From NCBI RefSeq assembly GCF_023657445.1, contig NZ_JAGTWY010000001.1, positions 2,976,001-3,040,000 of the forward strand: 64,000 nt of DNA, given 5' to 3'. Position numbers and translations under genes: made by a program. The notes beneath the pieces are model-generated. The model was not told the DNA's origin. It worked only from the letters and a program-made list of their open reading frames with translations, and made no database searches. This stretch comes from Marinobacter sediminum. Lineage in GTDB: Bacteria; Pseudomonadota; Gammaproteobacteria; Pseudomonadales; Oleiphilaceae. Every line of letters starts with the position of its first letter. The stretch's first letter is position 1. Positions 37,127 to 46,004 of the stretch are shown here, in pieces.

Positions 37127-37816
37127 ATGGTGGACTGGTCTTCCCTTGAGACAGTGTTCCTGGATATGGATGGAACGCTGCTTGATCTGCATTTTGATAA
37201 CCACTTCTGGCTCGAACACCTGCCCCGTCGCTATGCCGAGCACTTTGACCTCCATCCGCAGGAGGCCAAAGACCGGCTGATCCCCATGATCATGGCCGAA
37301 CGAGGCTCCCTGAACTGGTACTGCACCGATTACTGGAGCGACCGCCTCTCTCTGGATATCACCGGGCTGAAATCGGAAGTAGGCGACCGCATTGGCTACC
37401 GCCCCCATGTCACTGACTTTCTGGACACCCTGCGGGCATCCGGCCTCCGGACTGTGATTGTCACCAACTGCCACCCTGACCCGCTTGAACTCAAACTCAA
37501 ACATACCCGTCTGGGTGACCGCGTTGATGCCATCGTCTCCAGCCATCAGCTCGGCAAGGCCAAGGAAGAGCCGGGGTTCTGGCACGACCTGCAGCAGCTT
37601 GCACCATACAGGGCCGGCTCCACCCTCATGGTGGATGACAGCTTTCCGGTGCTGGAAAGCGCCCGCAAGGCCGGCATCGCCCAGTGTCTCGCAATACTCG
37701 CGCCAGACAGCCAGCAGGATCCAAAAACGCACCACCCGGACATACCCGGCATTCATCACTTCGACGAGGTGCTCCCGGGCCTGCGACGGCGCCAGCCTCT
37801 GACATCCGTGCGATGA
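37127..37816 (+). CDS. yrfG: HAD-family GMP/IMP nucleotidase (YrfG-like)
   Basis: A 229-residue haloacid-dehalogenase hydrolase acting on purine monophosphates in the family. Motif I is FLDMDGTLLDLHFDN (D13/D15), motif II VIVTNCHP, motif III the Lys in LGKAKEEPGFW, and motif IV LMVDDSFPVLESARKAGI. The start aligns with the family, but no ribosome site is visible because the upstream terminator fills that place. Translation may start on a leaderless or very short leader mRNA, or at a downstream codon. It is next to hslR, as in many gammaproteobacteria. Confidence 0.9.
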   Translation: MVDWSSLETVFLDMDGTLLDLHFDNHFWLEHLPRRYAEHFDLHPQEAKDRLIPMIMAERGSLNWYCTDYWSDRLSLDITGLKSEVGDRIGYRPHVTDFLDTLRASGLRTVIVTNCHPDPLELKLKHTRLGDRVDAIVSSHQLGKAKEEPGFWHDLQQLAPYRAGSTLMVDDSFPVLESARKAGIAQCLAILAPDSQQDPKTHHPDIPGIHHFDEVLPGLRRRQPLTSVR

Positions 37817-37857
37817 GCGGGTTATAATCTGCACATACGCTCATCAGGTGAGGGGAC

Positions 37858-38265
37858 ATGACAGCATCCACCGCTGACGATCAACGGGTAAGACTCGACA
37901 AATGGCTCTGGGCGGCTCGTTTTTACAAAACCCGCGGCCTGGCCAAGGAAGCAATAGAGGGCGGCAAGGTCCACTACAACAGCCAGCGCTGCAAGCCCGG
38001 CAAGGTGGTGGAGGCCGGGGCTAAAGTGACGCTGCGCCTGGGCTGGCAGGAAAAGGTCGTCATAATCGATGACATCAGTGACCGCCGGCGCGGCGCACCG
38101 GAAGCTCAGAAGCTTTACCATGAAACAGAAGACAGCGTAAAAAAACGCGAAGATCTGGCCTGGCAGCGCAAAACCATGCAGGCAGCCCAGCTACCGCCGG
38201 CACGACGCCCGTCCAAGAAAGACCGGCGTGATATCCAGCGTTTCCGCGAACAGAACAACATCTGA
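37858..38265 (+). CDS. hslR: Heat shock protein 15 (ribosome-associated)
   Basis: A 135-residue S4-domain RNA-binding protein. The S4 motif RVRLDKWLWAARFYKTRGLAKEAIEGGKVHYNSQRCKPGKVVEAG covers about 10-55, with a basic C-tail (RRPSKKDRRDIQRFREQN). Hsp15 binds stalled 50S subunits carrying nascent chains. GAGGGGAC precedes the ATG. It forms a row with yrfG and hslO. Confidence 0.94.
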   Translation: MTASTADDQRVRLDKWLWAARFYKTRGLAKEAIEGGKVHYNSQRCKPGKVVEAGAKVTLRLGWQEKVVIIDDISDRRRGAPEAQKLYHETEDSVKKREDLAWQRKTMQAAQLPPARRPSKKDRRDIQRFREQNNI

Positions 38266-38344
38266 ACCTTTTCAGGATGCCCTGCCGGCCATCGCAGGGC
38301 CCCAACCGAACCCAAATCAGCAGTCAGTTTTCAGGAGATACACC

Positions 38345-39199
38345 ATGGCATCCCGTGACCAGTTCCAGCGATTTATCTTTGAGGACAGCCAGGTGCGGGG
38401 AGCCTGGGTCCAGCTGGGAGAGAGCTTCCAGGAGATCGGCAGCCAGGCACCTTACCCGGATACCGTTCGGGGCCTGCTCGGCGAAGCGCTGGTGGCCAGC
38501 GTGCTGATGAGCAGCACACTGAAATTCGAGGGCACCCTGTCCCTTCAGGCCCAGGGAGAAGGCGCCCTGCGCACCCTGATGGCGGAATGCAGTCATGACC
38601 GCTTCATCCGTGGCCTGGCAAGATTCGATGAACACGCAGTGAGCGAGGAAAATTTCCATAACCTGCTGGGCGAGGGCCGGATGGCCATTACCATCACTCC
38701 CGACAAGGGCAACCGTTACCAGGGCGTGGTTCCCCGCGAGCAGGACACTCTCGCCGGCTGCCTGGAAGAGTATTTTGAGCGTTCCGAACAGATTCCTACC
38801 AGTCTTTTCCTGTTTGCCGATGAGAACGGTGCCGCCGGAATGCTGCTCCAGCGGCTTCCGGGCGCTACCGATGAAGACGGAGATCTGTGGGATCGGATCA
38901 ACCACCTGGCTCGCACCGTGGAGGCGTCGGAACTGCTGGAGCTGGACAGCGAAACCGTCCTGCACCGCCTGTTCCACGAAGAGACTGTCCGGCTGTTTGA
39001 GCCGGAGGCCGTCGCATTTCGCTGCAGCTGCTCTCAGGAAAGAACACTCGGCGCGCTGGAAGCCATCGGTGAGGAAGAGTGTTACAGCATCCTGGATGAA
39101 CAGGGATCCATCGAGATGGATTGTCAGTTCTGTCACACACACTATCGCTTTGATAGAAATGATATTGATCATCTTTTCACCGGTCATACGTTACACTAA
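38345..39199 (+). CDS. hslO: Redox-regulated chaperone Hsp33
   Basis: A 284-residue holdase chaperone switched on by oxidation. The C-terminal zinc centre has the CXC pair C227/C229 (FRCSCSQERT) and the CXXC pair C260/C263 (MDCQFCHTHY) with normal spacing. The N-terminal body has RGAWVQLGESF and the linker region near 180-220. ATG 38345 was chosen for CAGGAG upstream; a longer in-frame start would overlap hslR. Followed by a strong terminator. It is an expected RpoH target. Confidence 0.95.
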   Translation: MASRDQFQRFIFEDSQVRGAWVQLGESFQEIGSQAPYPDTVRGLLGEALVASVLMSSTLKFEGTLSLQAQGEGALRTLMAECSHDRFIRGLARFDEHAVSEENFHNLLGEGRMAITITPDKGNRYQGVVPREQDTLAGCLEEYFERSEQIPTSLFLFADENGAAGMLLQRLPGATDEDGDLWDRINHLARTVEASELLELDSETVLHRLFHEETVRLFEPEAVAFRCSCSQERTLGALEAIGEEECYSILDEQGSIEMDCQFCHTHYRFDRNDIDHLFTGHTLH

Positions 39200-39214
39200 G
39201 GTCAACAGGAAATT

Positions 39215-39259
39215 GCCCTGAAGCCAGTCGTGACGCGGGCTTCAGGGCAGTCGTTTTTT
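39215..39259 (+). terminator. Terminator of hslO
   Basis: GCCCTGAAGCC (39215-39225) pairs perfectly with GGCTTCAGGGC (39238-39248), followed by AGTCG and TTTTTT. Confidence 0.88.
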
Positions 39260-39273
39260 ACCGGCGTGTCTGG

Positions 39274-39343
39274 CATAATAGCGCGCCTGAATTGACCCGA
39301 TTGCTCAGATTTCCGCCAATTGTTGGGGGCGGGCTGAGCAATC
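39274..39343 (+). promoter_or_regulatory. pckA promoter and structured leader
   Basis: A -10-like CATAAT (39274-39279) lies just before a two-level hairpin. The outer arms are GATTGCTCAG (39299-39308) and CTGAGCAATC (39334-39343), both perfect; the inner arms are CCGCC (39313-39317) and GGCGG (39328-39332). It falls in the probable 5' leader of pckA, 28 bases before the GTG start, so it could influence transcription or translation. No known riboswitch was recognised. Confidence 0.5.
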
Positions 39344-39371
39344 ACGAAGACACCCCGAGGGCGAGGTCGAA

Positions 39372-40904
39372 GTGAGCAACACTTATACTGATCTGAGTAC
39401 AGCAGAACTGGTCGAACTGGCACTGGCGCGTAATGAAGGCCAGCTGGCTGCAAACGGTTCACTGGTTGTGAAAACCGGCGACCGGACAGGCCGGTCTCCC
39501 ATGGACCGTTTCATCATCGAAGAGCCTAGCACCGCTGACGATATCCACTGGGGACCAATCAACCGCCCTTTCGACGCCGACAAGTTCGACGCCCTGTGGG
39601 ATCGAGTTGAAGCCTATATCGCAGAGAAGGACCAGTTCGTCTCTCACGTTCACGTCGGCTCAGATCCCGAGCATTATCTGCCGGTCAAGATGTCCACCGA
39701 AACCGCCTGGCAGAACCTGTTCGGTCGCAACCTGTTTATTCGTCCGGACAGTTTCAATCCGGCCGACAAACAGGAGTGGCAGATCCTGAATGCCGCCAAC
39801 TTCGAGTGCGACCCAGAGCGCGATGGCACCAACAGCGATGGCTGCGTGATGATCAACTTCGCCAAGCGCAAGGTCCTGCTGGCTGGCATGCATTACGCCG
39901 GCGAAATGAAGAAGGCCATGTTCTCGGTGCAGAACTTCCTGTTGCCGGAGAAAGACGTACTGCCCATGCATTGCTCCGCCAACGTTGGTGAAGACGGCCA
40001 GACCACTCTGTTCTTCGGCCTGTCCGGTACCGGCAAAACAACCCTCTCTGCCGATCCGAACCGCTATCTGATTGGTGATGACGAGCATGGCTGGGGCCCG
40101 GGAACAGTCTTTAACATCGAGGGTGGCTGCTACGCCAAGTGTATTGACCTCTCCCGGAAGAACGAGCCGATCATCTGGGATGCGATCCGCTTTGGTGCTA
40201 TCGTCGAAAATGTCACAATCGACCCGAAAACCCGTGAGCCGGACTATACCGACGTCTCCCTCACCGAAAATTCCCGTTGCGCGTACCCGCTCGAGCATGT
40301 CGAGAAGCGGGTCATCGAAAACCGTGCCGGCGAGCCGTCTCACATCGTATTCCTGACCTGCGACATGACCGGCGTATTACCGCCCGTGTCCATCCTTTCC
40401 AAGGAAGCGGCGGCATACCACTTTCTGAGTGGCTACACCGCGCTGGTGGGCTCTACCGAAATGGGGTCTTCCTCCAAACTGAAATCCACATTTTCCACCT
40501 GCTTCGGCGCACCCTTCTTCCCGCGTCCTGCCGGTGTATACGCCGAATTGCTGATGAAACGCATGGACGAGTTCGGCAGCAAGGTATTCCTTGTAAACAC
40601 CGGCTGGACCGGCGGCCCCTACGGTGAAGGCAGCCGATTCAGCATTCCGACTACCCGTGCCATCATCGCCGGCATCCAGAATGGCGACCTGGACGATGCA
40701 GAAACCGAGCATCTGGACATGCTTAACCTGAACGTGCCCAAGTACGTACCCGGTGTAAATACCAAACTGCTCAACCCACGCAATACCTGGGTCAGCCCGG
40801 AGTACTACGATGGCAAGGCCGAAGAGTTGATCGCCCAGTTCGTCGATAACTTCAAGAAGTTCGACGTATCAGACGCAATCGTCGAGGCGGGTCCGAAGCT
40901 CTAA
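39372..40904 (+). CDS. pckA: ATP-dependent phosphoenolpyruvate carboxykinase
   Basis: A 510-residue gluconeogenic enzyme converting oxaloacetate and ATP to PEP, CO2 and ADP. It has GRSPMDRFI, the substrate region [16 protein letters not shown], the P-loop [14 protein letters not shown], metal site DDEHGW, and the C-terminal [10 protein letters not shown] with ATP-binding residues. ATP-type, not the GTP-dependent family. The start is GTG with GAGG six bases upstream. Its hairpin leader and terminator make it a single-gene unit. Confidence 0.96.
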   Translation: MSNTYTDLSTAELVELALARNEGQLAANGSLVVKTGDRTGRSPMDRFIIEEPSTADDIHWGPINRPFDADKFDALWDRVEAYIAEKDQFVSHVHVGSDPEHYLPVKMSTETAWQNLFGRNLFIRPDSFNPADKQEWQILNAANFECDPERDGTNSDGCVMINFAKRKVLLAGMHYAGEMKKAMFSVQNFLLPEKDVLPMHCSANVGEDGQTTLFFGLSGTGKTTLSADPNRYLIGDDEHGWGPGTVFNIEGGCYAKCIDLSRKNEPIIWDAIRFGAIVENVTIDPKTREPDYTDVSLTENSRCAYPLEHVEKRVIENRAGEPSHIVFLTCDMTGVLPPVSILSKEAAAYHFLSGYTALVGSTEMGSSSKLKSTFSTCFGAPFFPRPAGVYAELLMKRMDEFGSKVFLVNTGWTGGPYGEGSRFSIPTTRAIIAGIQNGDLDDAETEHLDMLNLNVPKYVPGVNTKLLNPRNTWVSPEYYDGKAEELIAQFVDNFKKFDVSDAIVEAGPKL

Positions 40905-40922
40905 GACAGCATCCGCCGTCAC

Positions 40923-40957
40923 AAAAAAGCGCCCTGCGAAAGCACGGCGCTTTTTTT
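40923..40957 (+). terminator. Terminator of pckA
   Basis: AAAAAAGCGCC (from 40923) pairs with GGCGCTTTTTTT (40946-40957) around a short loop, a classic intrinsic terminator just after pckA. Confidence 0.85.
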
Positions 40958-40993
40958 GTATGATGACTGATTCAACACGTAGGATAAGCTTTC

Positions 40994-41272
40994 ATGAAAC
41001 AGTTCCTGAGAAAACTCGCCGGACCAATCCTCAAACCTCTGGAAACCGGGGAAGTCGGTGCCAATTACAAAGAATCCCACCGAGCCATTCTGAACGTGGT
41101 CGGCGTGTTATTCCTGATCCTGTCGGGTTTCTCTGTCTTTATACTCAACTACACTGGAGAACTCGGCGCACTCATTCCCGTACTGGCCTTTCTCGGAATC
41201 GGCGGACTCTCACTAATCGTAGGCACACTGGGCTCAGATGTGGCTGTATCAAAGATGTGGGGCAATCGATAA
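40994..41272 (+). CDS. Hypothetical two-helix membrane protein
   Basis: A 92-residue protein with two clear membrane helices (about 31-52, ILNVVGVLFLILSGFSVFIL, and 58-79, LGALIPVLAFLGIGGLSLIV) after a basic, cytoplasmic N-tail. AGGATAAG precedes the ATG. I do not recognise the family and no motif suggests a function. Confidence 0.65.
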   Translation: MKQFLRKLAGPILKPLETGEVGANYKESHRAILNVVGVLFLILSGFSVFILNYTGELGALIPVLAFLGIGGLSLIVGTLGSDVAVSKMWGNR

Positions 41273-41396
41273 TATTACCAGGCGCCAGCGATCAGCAGGA
41301 ACCGACGTCCCGCCATCTTGTCTAATTTCTCAGCAGATGTAAGACAAGCATTCTGAATGCACGTTTAGGCGTCGTGCTTCGGAAGAGGAGGCTGGC

Positions 41397-42200
41397 ATGA
41401 ACAATCCAGGCTTACCGGAGTTGGAACAGACAGCACGCGCCTATGAGGAACGGCTGGTGCCTGCACTGTTTCAGGACGTCGCAGGGCACCTTGCCGAAGC
41501 GGCGAACATTCACGCAGGTCAGGACGTACTCGACGTCGCATGCGGGACCGGAGTACTCGCCCGAACGATTGCCAGACGATACGAGACCGCAGGCTCTGTC
41601 ACCGGGCTCGACCTGAATCCGGGCATGCTCGCCGTCGCCCAAAGTCAGGCGCCGGGCATCGACTGGCAACAGGGCGACGCAGAATCGCTTCCATTCCAGG
41701 ACCACTCTTTCGACGTTGTCGTCAGCCAGTTCGGCCTCATGCTCTTCCCCTCTCCCGAACTTGCACTGCAGGAGATGTACCGGGTGTTGCGGAAGAAGGG
41801 GGCGTTACTGGTGGCGGTGTTTGACTCGATCAACCGGGTACCGGCATACAAGGCAATGTCGGCGGTCTTTGCACGCGTCGTTGATCCAGCGGTTGGTCAG
41901 GCCCTTCAACTTCCGTTTTCGCTGGGCGATACCAGGAAACTCACCTCATTATTCACCAGTGCCGGCATCAGTGCGCCAGGCATCCGAACACTTGAAATAA
42001 CCGCGCGTTTTCAAGGAGCCCGGGAGATGGCATTGGCCGACATCAAAGGTTGGTTTCCGTTTGCCGACATTCAGCTTGACGAGCCCACCATCGACTCGGT
42101 GGTTGCCGAGGCTGAATTGGCGCTTGAGCCCTTTCGGACGGATGCGGGCACCATTGAGTTTCAGGTTCCGGTCCATATTCTCAGCGCCGCGAAACTCTGA
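41397..42200 (+). CDS. SAM-dependent methyltransferase (UbiE/class I type)
   Basis: A 267-residue methyltransferase with SAM motif VLDVACGTGVLARTIARR (about 43-60), acidic motif GLDLNPGMLAVAQ, WQQGDAESLPF and FDVVVSQFGLMLFPSPELALQEMYRVLRKKGALLVAVF. The C-terminal 100 residues are a variable cap. GAAGAGGAGG precedes the ATG. The substrate is not known. It is not UbiE itself, which is shorter and more conserved. Convergent with the TRAP permease gene. Confidence 0.85.
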   Translation: MNNPGLPELEQTARAYEERLVPALFQDVAGHLAEAANIHAGQDVLDVACGTGVLARTIARRYETAGSVTGLDLNPGMLAVAQSQAPGIDWQQGDAESLPFQDHSFDVVVSQFGLMLFPSPELALQEMYRVLRKKGALLVAVFDSINRVPAYKAMSAVFARVVDPAVGQALQLPFSLGDTRKLTSLFTSAGISAPGIRTLEITARFQGAREMALADIKGWFPFADIQLDEPTIDSVVAEAELALEPFRTDAGTIEFQVPVHILSAAKL

Positions 42201-42233
42201 CCCGCGGTGTCCGCCGAGACCGTTTCAGGCAGC

Positions 42234-44315
42234 TCAGGCGTAAAACATCAACGGAACGAAGGCCACCACCAGCAACGAGATACCCATGGCAATGAGTGGC
42301 ATGATGATGCGCTCATAACGCTGGTAAAAGGTGCCGGTTTGCTCATCGGCCGCAGCGAATTCGGCCTCGCCGACCACCTGCCGGGTTAACAGGTGGTTCA
42401 GCGCTACAGGCGGGCTCAGGTAGCCCAGCTCGAAGGCCACCAGGGTGACCATCCAGAAGTGAACCGGATGGATACCACTGCTATACGCAATGGTTGCCAC
42501 AGTCGCAGTCACCAGAATCACCGCACCAAAGGCGTCCATAATCATGCCCAGGATCACCAGGATCACCACCATCAGCAGCATGGCGGACCAGGCACTGTCG
42601 AAGGCCTGGGGAAAGCTTTGCATGATATGGGAGCGTTCGATAACACCACCAATGCTCACGGACAGGCCAAGCAGCAGAAGCAGCGCCCCGATCTCAGCGG
42701 TGGTGTCATTGGTGGCGCCGCGCAGGCTGCGCTCCAGGCCCTGATGGCTGAGTTCACCCGGTGTCCTGCCCTTGCTGTTCTTCAGGCTGACGTGCTCGTA
42801 CAGCAAGATGGCCAGCATGATCACCGGCAACAATCGAGGCGCCGAGAATTCATCCATGTGGACGTCCAGCGCGAAGCGATACAGAAGGACAACCGCCACA
42901 ATGACCAGTACGTAGGGTATTAACGGCCTGAAGGCATGAATCATAGCCGGTAAGGCCTCAGAGGACGGCGCCAGATTAAACTTGCTCTCGCGATTTACGG
43001 TGAGTGCCACGACGGTGAACATGGTGGCGGTCAGGACAAACACCCAGATCCCCCAACCAAACAGTTCGTCCGTAGTCACTTCCCGGTTCAGGTATGCAAT
43101 CACGACCACCAGCAGGCATGGGCGCAGCACCACCCCAAGTGAGCCGGACATGGCGGTGGCCGCCAGGGCCAGTTGCCGGCGGGCTCCGGCAGCGCGCAAT
43201 TCACTGTAGATAACGGCACCCGCGGCAATAACGAAAATACCGGAGGCACCGGTATAGGCAGTAGGCACTGCGGCAACCAGAACAGCAACCACGGCCAGCA
43301 GCTCCGGCGGCATTCGCCAGGGCCGGAAAACGTTAAAAACCAGCGTGGCCAGGCGGGTCTGTTTGAGCATCATGCCCACCCAAACGTATAGCCCCACATT
43401 CAGGAACATGTCCGCCAGCTCCATCATCTTGCCGAGATAGATGCCAATACCTGAGGAATGGCCGATCAGCATGAAGTAGGTACCGGAAATAAGGCACATG
43501 ACTGTGTACAGGGGTACCGCGAGGAAAGCCTTGTTCAGACTGCCACCAACCTTCAGGTCATCCGGCACCCGAAACAGACGGTACAGGCTGGCCAGTGTCA
43601 GACAGGCAAAACCGGTAATCCAGAAATTGTGCAGCAGCAGCTCCTCAGTGGAAACCGAGGTCTCAGCACCAAGGCTGGATTGCCGGAAGATCACGCTGGA
43701 ACCCAGCAGCATGGCGTTGGCGATTGTCTGTAAGGTGTGGGAGACGGTGTAATCCAGGCGGGTTTCCATCGCCCGCATAGCAATGTGATGGCGGGTCAGG
43801 GTGGCGGTCACGGCGCACAGCATAACCAGGATAACCAGTATGTAACGCTGGGATGAAAGGCCAAACGCAGTCAGGTCCGCGACGAAGAGTTCCACAGCAC
43901 GGTAGGCTTTCACGCCCGGGGTGAGCTGATCCCGGAGGTTTATATAACTCTCGTGGGCAGCCCTGCAATCCGCCACTGCGCGCTCAATGGAAAGCCTGAC
44001 ATCCGCCGGATCCTTTTCCTTCACGCCCAGCAAGGCAGCCATGGGGTCGTCTTTCGCCGGCTTTTCCGCGAGTTCCGCGGCCACCGCGGCATCAATATTC
44101 CGGTTGGCATCACAGGTGGGTGCCACCGGATCCATACGGAGTTTGTAATAACCACTCCAGAGCTGCTCACCACCGCGCAGCATCTGGTTATGGATATCAC
44201 TGCTGGTGGAAAAGATGACAACAGCAAGCAACAGCAAGCAGGCGGGCAATGAGGAAAACCACTCCAGCCCGCTACGACGCATACCAACCTTGGAAAGAGC
44301 TACATACTGAGACAT
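42234..44315 (-). CDS. TRAP transporter large permease with fused N-terminal region
   Basis: A 693-residue inner-membrane protein with about 14 or more hydrophobic segments. The C-terminal 430 residues resemble a DctM-type large permease (PTAYTGASGIFVIAAGAVIYSELRAAGA, AMSGSLGVVLRPCLLVVVIAYLN, ILVILGMIMDAFGAVILVTATVATIAYSSGIHPVHFW, FELGYLSPPVALNHLL). The N-terminal 220 residues hold a periplasmic loop with a DANRNIDAAVAAELAEKPAKDDPM segment and further helices, probably in place of a separate DctQ subunit. It starts 7 bases after the TatT-like gene, so the two are one operon. The substrate is unknown. Confidence 0.85.
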   Translation of the reverse strand: MSQYVALSKVGMRRSGLEWFSSLPACLLLLAVVIFSTSSDIHNQMLRGGEQLWSGYYKLRMDPVAPTCDANRNIDAAVAAELAEKPAKDDPMAALLGVKEKDPADVRLSIERAVADCRAAHESYINLRDQLTPGVKAYRAVELFVADLTAFGLSSQRYILVILVMLCAVTATLTRHHIAMRAMETRLDYTVSHTLQTIANAMLLGSSVIFRQSSLGAETSVSTEELLLHNFWITGFACLTLASLYRLFRVPDDLKVGGSLNKAFLAVPLYTVMCLISGTYFMLIGHSSGIGIYLGKMMELADMFLNVGLYVWVGMMLKQTRLATLVFNVFRPWRMPPELLAVVAVLVAAVPTAYTGASGIFVIAAGAVIYSELRAAGARRQLALAATAMSGSLGVVLRPCLLVVVIAYLNREVTTDELFGWGIWVFVLTATMFTVVALTVNRESKFNLAPSSEALPAMIHAFRPLIPYVLVIVAVVLLYRFALDVHMDEFSAPRLLPVIMLAILLYEHVSLKNSKGRTPGELSHQGLERSLRGATNDTTAEIGALLLLLGLSVSIGGVIERSHIMQSFPQAFDSAWSAMLLMVVILVILGMIMDAFGAVILVTATVATIAYSSGIHPVHFWMVTLVAFELGYLSPPVALNHLLTRQVVGEAEFAAADEQTGTFYQRYERIIMPLIAMGISLLVVAFVPLMFYA

Positions 44316-44322
44316 GGGATGG

Positions 44323-45387
44323 TTACAACAGAGCGTCCAGGTTCATGGTTTCGACTTCTTCCTGTTTGTCATCCCAGAAACTTCCAAGCTGACCCAGGGG
44401 GGTCCGGTGGCCGGTATTTTCCACCCAGAGGCGATCGGAGATGGCCACGATCATATTGGTGGCCATGGCATCTACAAACCGCCAGTCTTCGTCGGCAGGG
44501 TTTTCCTCCAGGGACTGCGCATGCTCGCGGATCACGTCTTTGACCATGTCGTGATCGCCCTTGTTGATGGCGGCAATGGCGTGAAAGACATGAGGCAGCC
44601 GTACACCGGCTTCCTCGCCCTGCTTGTCCGCAATCGCCAGGCGTTCAAAGGCATTCTCACCCTGAGGCTGGGCGCCGGGGACCATCGCCCAGACAGTCGC
44701 CCGGAGCGCCATGGGTGCGCCCCACCACTTATCGTTCTCCAGGCAGCTGGTGGCACGGGCGACGATGGAACCAATGTTGGCCGGCACGCCGATGGAAGAC
44801 GTGGACTGGATCTGTGCGTTCAGTGCCTGCAGGCCCGACAGCAGTCCGGCCATGTAAATGAATTCGTCCATATCACCGTCAAAGCCCGGGCACTCCCCGT
44901 TTCCTGGCTCTCCATAATAGGTGTTGTGATGCTTCCAGGCCTTGTAATAACGCTCGGATGCAAGTGCATAAGCCCGCTTCTGGCGAATCATCGCATCTTC
45001 GGCTTCGTTGGCGTTCAGGGCATTCATCGCAGCGAGGCCAGCCAGTTCATGTTCCCGGGCCTTTTCTTCGGCGCAGCCGCCTGCCGAGAGGTAAAGCATC
45101 ACGGCCAGCTGGTCCGGCTCGGAGGTTACCCGACCAAAAGACATCAGCAGCGGCGCAGTTGCTTCACTCATCGCGCAGCCCATGGCCAAATCATCGTTTC
45201 CCATCAGGTAAGGAACCGTATGGTCTCGTGAAAAGCCCTGCATCACATCACCGGTGGTCTTGTAGATCATGTTATTAACTGCCCCACAGCCGCTGAGAAC
45301 GACACACGCAGTGAACGCTGCAACATAACCTTTCAGCCGCGACAAAGCTCGGGACCGATCCAGTGAGGGAATCCGGAAATGTGTCAT
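44323..45387 (-). CDS. TRAP-associated TatT-like lipoprotein
   Basis: A 354-residue lipoprotein. Signal peptide with lipobox LSGC (TACVVLSGCGAVNN) precedes a helical, TPR-like mature domain. The TatT family consists of TPR-like lipoproteins found with TRAP transporters in which the solute-binding protein works with TatT. Segments such as LMSFGRVTSEPDQLAVMLYLSAGGCAEE and WRFVDAMATNMIVAISDRLW fit this. Start 45387 was chosen for AAGGTG upstream and the signal peptide. Family membership is from context and shape, not a search. Confidence 0.75.
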   Translation of the reverse strand: MTHFRIPSLDRSRALSRLKGYVAAFTACVVLSGCGAVNNMIYKTTGDVMQGFSRDHTVPYLMGNDDLAMGCAMSEATAPLLMSFGRVTSEPDQLAVMLYLSAGGCAEEKAREHELAGLAAMNALNANEAEDAMIRQKRAYALASERYYKAWKHHNTYYGEPGNGECPGFDGDMDEFIYMAGLLSGLQALNAQIQSTSSIGVPANIGSIVARATSCLENDKWWGAPMALRATVWAMVPGAQPQGENAFERLAIADKQGEEAGVRLPHVFHAIAAINKGDHDMVKDVIREHAQSLEENPADEDWRFVDAMATNMIVAISDRLWVENTGHRTPLGQLGSFWDDKQEEVETMNLDALL

Positions 45388-45571
45388 TAAGTCTTCACCT
45401 TTTTTGCTTTTTGTTCTCGTGCCCTGTTTTCGTCTCGCGGCCCTGTCCTGTAACAGAACCGGATTGTTACAAACTGTAACCAGGAGGCCATTATGGCGCA
45501 CAAGATCCTGTTTTTATGAGACCGGGGCCGCAAATGACGTCAATTGCCACACACCTCGGCCTCGAGAGGGT

Positions 45572-45600
45572 TTGCACATTGGGGCACAAGCCACTATAGA
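45572..45600 (+). promoter_or_regulatory. Sigma70 promoter of the HU gene
   Basis: TTGCAC (45572-45577) and TATAGA (45595-45600) are 17 bases apart, 78 bases before the HU start codon. The region also borders the divergent lipoprotein gene. Confidence 0.65.
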
Positions 45601-45677
45601 TTGGTGCAACCGCGCCTCTTACCGATTGCGCGGCCAGCACCCAGACTAAAAAACAGGAATAATAAAAGGAGTATTCG

Positions 45678-45950
45678 ATGCGCAAACCTGAACTCGCCGC
45701 TGCTGTTGCTGACCGAACCGGCCTGACCCGCGAAAAGGCCAGTGAGGTGATTACCGCTTTCACCGATCAGATTTCTGCAGCCGCTGCCCGTGGTGAAGAC
45801 GTCACTCTGATTGGCTTTGGCACCTTCAATATCCGGAGCCGCGACGCTCGCGATGGAAGAAATCCGCAAACCGGCGCCACCATCCGCATACCCGCCAGCA
45901 AGACAGTCGGATTCAAGGCCGGCAAAGCCCTGAAAGAACAAGTCACCTGA
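45678..45950 (+). CDS. HU/IHF-family DNA-binding protein
   Basis: A 90-residue nucleoid protein. It has the family N-terminal helices (MRKPELAAAVADRTGLTREKASEVITAF), VTLIGFGTFNIRSRDARDGRNPQTGATIRIPASKTVGFKAGKALK with the DNA-inserting arm Pro, and normal length. It is HU-like rather than an obvious IhfA or IhfB. AAAGGAG precedes the ATG. It lies alone on the plus strand between two minus-strand TRAP-linked genes. Confidence 0.93.
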   Translation: MRKPELAAAVADRTGLTREKASEVITAFTDQISAAAARGEDVTLIGFGTFNIRSRDARDGRNPQTGATIRIPASKTVGFKAGKALKEQVT

Positions 45951-45959
45951 GGCCGGCAA

Positions 45960-45980
45960 GGCCCGCCGGATCGGCGGGCC
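45960..45980 (+). terminator. Hairpin after the HU gene
   Basis: GGCCCGCCG (45960-45968) pairs with CGGCGGGCC (45972-45980) with a GAT loop. No T-run follows. It also lies just before the convergent solute-binding protein stop. Confidence 0.55.
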
Positions 45981-46004
45981 TGGTCACTCCTGCGGTACCT
46001 TTCC

